Shown in pieces: positions 62,092 to 64,000 of a DNA stretch of 64,000 nt. Below the pieces are notes generated by a model. The model ran no database searches. It was not told where the DNA came from and worked only from the letters and a program-made list of their open reading frames with translations. Each line of letters begins with the position of its first letter. Within the stretch, counting starts at the first letter, position 1. Position numbers and translations under genes: made by a program. The DNA comes from Planococcus sp. MSAK28401 (GTDB taxonomy: Bacteria > Bacillota > Bacilli > Bacillales_A > Planococcaceae), in contig NZ_JAAMTH010000001.1 of NCBI RefSeq assembly GCF_018283455.1, positions 929,501 to 993,500 of the forward strand, written 5' to 3'.

Positions 62092-63042
62092 ATGAAAGCG
62101 ACAGAACGATTAGGAAAAGTCATAGATAATATCGAAAAAGTGATTATCGGGAAACGTGAAATCGCCGAGTTGAGTTTGGTCGCTTTGTTATCGCACGGCC
62201 ATGTTTTGCTTGAAGATGTTCCAGGTGTCGGTAAGACAATGCTTGTCCGGGCGCTGGCAAAATCAGTTGGAGCGGATTTCAAGCGCATCCAGTTCACCCC
62301 GGATTTGCTGCCTTCAGACGTAGTGGGTGTCTCCATCTACAACCCGAAAGACATGCAATTCCATTTCCGGCCAGGCCCAATCATGGGCAATATCGTCTTG
62401 GCGGATGAAATCAACCGAACGTCACCAAAAACGCAGTCCGCATTATTGGAAGCGATGGAAGAGGCGTCGGTCACGACAGATGGCGTGACGATGCAGATCC
62501 CTAAACCATTTTTCGTCATGGCGACACAAAACCCGATTGAATACGAAGGAACCTATCCATTGCCGGAAGCGCAATTGGACCGCTTTTTGCTAAGAGTGAA
62601 AATGGGTTATCCGACGCGGCAAGAAGAAATCGAAGTATTGACACGTTCCCAGTCGATTCCGCCAATCGAAGAACTTGAATCCGTGTTGACGCTGGAAGAA
62701 TTGCTCAAATTGCAGGAGGAAGTGCGGACGATTCGTGTGGACGAGACGATTCGTACCTATATTGTAGAACTCGCGACCCAAACCCGCCGCGATCCTTATG
62801 TTTATCTTGGTGTCAGCCCGCGCGGCTCGATTGCCTTGATGAAGGCAGCTCAAGCCTATGCCATGCTCAAAGGGCGTGATTATGTCACTCCGGATGATAT
62901 CCAATATTTAGCGAAATTCGTCTTTGGCCACCGTATTATGCTCCGTTCGGAAGCCCGCTATGACGGCATTACAGCCGAAGAACTGACAGAGCGCATCATT
63001 GCCAAGACGCGTGTTCCTGTACAAAGGCTTGTGAATCAATGA
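62092..63042 (+). CDS. MoxR-family AAA+ ATPase
   Basis: 316 residues from ATG 62092 (GGGAGGA upstream). Walker A EDVPGVGKTM, Walker B ILADEINRTSPKTQSALLEAMEE, sensor region MATQNPIEYEGTYPLPEAQLDRFL. MoxR ATPases act as chaperones for partner proteins containing VWA/DUF58 domains. The stop overlaps the start of a DUF58 gene (ATGA), the standard pairing. Confidence 0.92.
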   Translation: MKATERLGKVIDNIEKVIIGKREIAELSLVALLSHGHVLLEDVPGVGKTMLVRALAKSVGADFKRIQFTPDLLPSDVVGVSIYNPKDMQFHFRPGPIMGNIVLADEINRTSPKTQSALLEAMEEASVTTDGVTMQIPKPFFVMATQNPIEYEGTYPLPEAQLDRFLLRVKMGYPTRQEEIEVLTRSQSIPPIEELESVLTLEELLKLQEEVRTIRVDETIRTYIVELATQTRRDPYVYLGVSPRGSIALMKAAQAYAMLKGRDYVTPDDIQYLAKFVFGHRIMLRSEARYDGITAEELTERIIAKTRVPVQRLVNQ

Positions 63043-64000
63043 AGCGGGTCAAACAAATTTTAGGTTCTTCGGGCAGGATGATCTTTGTGCTCATCCTGCT
63101 TTTTTTGACTTTTTCGTTCGCCATGTTTCAAGGCGGTTTCGTCAGTTGGTTCATTTTCTACGTATCTGTGCCTTTCATTCTCTACTCTGTCTTGTTGTCG
63201 TTCTATCCGTTGCGGAATTTGCGCGCAGAACGGATAGTCCACACCCCACGAGTGCGGAATGGCCATCGCTTTTCGGCCACTGTCACCGTACGGCGGGCGT
63301 TCCCGTTTCCGTTGCTTTACACCGTCCTCGAAGAACAGTCGCAATCTGCACGGCTTAAAGTCCGTATGGCCGATGCAGGCCGTCAGCTGTTGCTCCCTGG
63401 GTTTCGCCGGGAATTTTCCTGGACTTATGAAATCGGGGAGATGCCAAGAGGCGAGCATGTTTTAGAAGGTGTCACGGTAGAAACCGCTGATTTTTTCGGA
63501 TGGGTAAAAAAACGCCAGCTGTTGCCAGCACGACAGTCCATCTTGGTTTATCCGAATACTGTTGAAATGATGTACCGCCCGATTGGTTCCAGTTTTGACC
63601 AGGGCTCCATCGCAGCGCCATTTACCTTAGTGAAAGATACGACAATGGCGAGTGGGATCCGTGATTATCAGCCCGGAGATCGGGTCTCGTGGATACATTG
63701 GAAATCATTTGCGCGAACGCAGACGATGCGCACGAAAGAATTCGAAGACCGTCAATCGCAGGATTTATTCTTGCTTGATGACCGTTCCCCGTCCGAAAGC
63801 TTCGAAATTCAAGTCGAGCTGATCGCTTCGATTCTCACTTCTGTGGTGGCATCCCATGCCAGTGTCGCCTATTTATCCGCCGGCACGCCGCGAGCATTTT
63901 TCCCGCTGATCCAAAGCGATGAACAATTGCAGCGCGCACTCTATCATTTGGCGAAAGTCCAGGATGATTTGGACCGGCCGATCGAAGCAGTGGTCGGACA
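63039..64000 (+). CDS. DUF58-domain protein (3' end outside window)
   Basis: Open from ATG 63039 to the window end, 320 residues visible. Two N-terminal membrane helices (about 12-32 and 35-55), then a beta-rich region and the DUF58 signature GIRDYQPGDRVSWIHWKSFARTQTMRTKEFEDR at about 204-236, followed by a VWA-like FLLDDRSPSE strand. Coupled to moxR by a 4-base overlap; a transglutaminase-like gene often follows in this type of operon but is beyond the edge. Confidence 0.88.
   Translation, partial: MKRVKQILGSSGRMIFVLILLFLTFSFAMFQGGFVSWFIFYVSVPFILYSVLLSFYPLRNLRAERIVHTPRVRNGHRFSATVTVRRAFPFPLLYTVLEEQSQSARLKVRMADAGRQLLLPGFRREFSWTYEIGEMPRGEHVLEGVTVETADFFGWVKKRQLLPARQSILVYPNTVEMMYRPIGSSFDQGSIAAPFTLVKDTTMASGIRDYQPGDRVSWIHWKSFARTQTMRTKEFEDRQSQDLFLLDDRSPSESFEIQVELIASILTSVVASHASVAYLSAGTPRAFFPLIQSDEQLQRALYHLAKVQDDLDRPIEAVVG

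Overview
The window reads as a chromosome segment of a Gram-positive, low-to-moderate G+C member of the Bacillales, most likely a Planococcaceae such as Planococcus or Planomicrobium. This rests on the mix of Bacillus-type genes (ykuI, yitT, ykvI, yxjC/yxjF-like, pbpC-like), strong AGGAGG ribosome sites, frequent TTG/GTG starts, a cold-active-type subtilisin, a NaChBac-type sodium channel and ectoine catabolism. Together these suggest a salt- and cold-exposed habitat. No rRNA, tRNA, CRISPR array, phage or transposase gene was found.

Layout. 1-9.6 kb: end of an unknown gene, PPK2 kinase, c-di-GMP-binding YkuI, YitT membrane protein, a minus-strand DUF202-CapA-GyrI group, a CPA1 Na+/H+ antiporter and a DUF3100 membrane-protein pair. 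9.8-14 kb: glycerate kinase, a small unknown protein, an MFS transporter, a YusW-type lipoprotein. 14-18.5 kb (minus): an SsuABC/TauABC-like importer behind a promoter with a palindromic operator, a peroxiredoxin and cysK; this looks like a sulfur block. 18.7-22.8 kb: KtrA/C-type RCK protein, RNase H-like protein, a DUF4397 surface protein followed by a class F-like sortase, and a voltage-gated Na+ channel. 23-30.5 kb: LysR regulator divergent from a GntP permease/3-hydroxybutyrate dehydrogenase pair, hydrolase, TVP38 protein, YkvI, ketopantoate reductase and bioY. 31-45 kb: alpha-glucoside use, with three GH13 glucosidases, ROK kinase, ABC importer lacking an ATPase, LacI regulator, pgi, and a lipoprotein PBP.

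45-48 kb holds the most novel item. A secreted subtilisin is followed by a Xre-TPR regulator of RRNPP type and, two bases downstream, a 47-residue secreted pro-peptide absent from standard ORF lists. The arrangement parallels nprA-nprR-nprX and plcR-papR and looks like an undescribed quorum-sensing cassette.

49-57 kb is a PucR-controlled operon headed by a clear ectoine hydrolase (doeA). It continues with a cystathionine gamma-synthase-like enzyme, an M20 deacetylase, a homoserine dehydrogenase-like enzyme and an aldehyde dehydrogenase, so it differs from the canonical doeABCD set. 57-64 kb: ilvD, a pncB-nadE NAD salvage operon, and a MoxR-DUF58 pair cut by the window end.

Two copies of a structured dispersed repeat of about 235 bp (near 23.0 and 29.3 kb, opposite orientations) each sit against a duplicated transcription terminator. 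This may be a small non-autonomous element or expanding repeat that associates with terminators.
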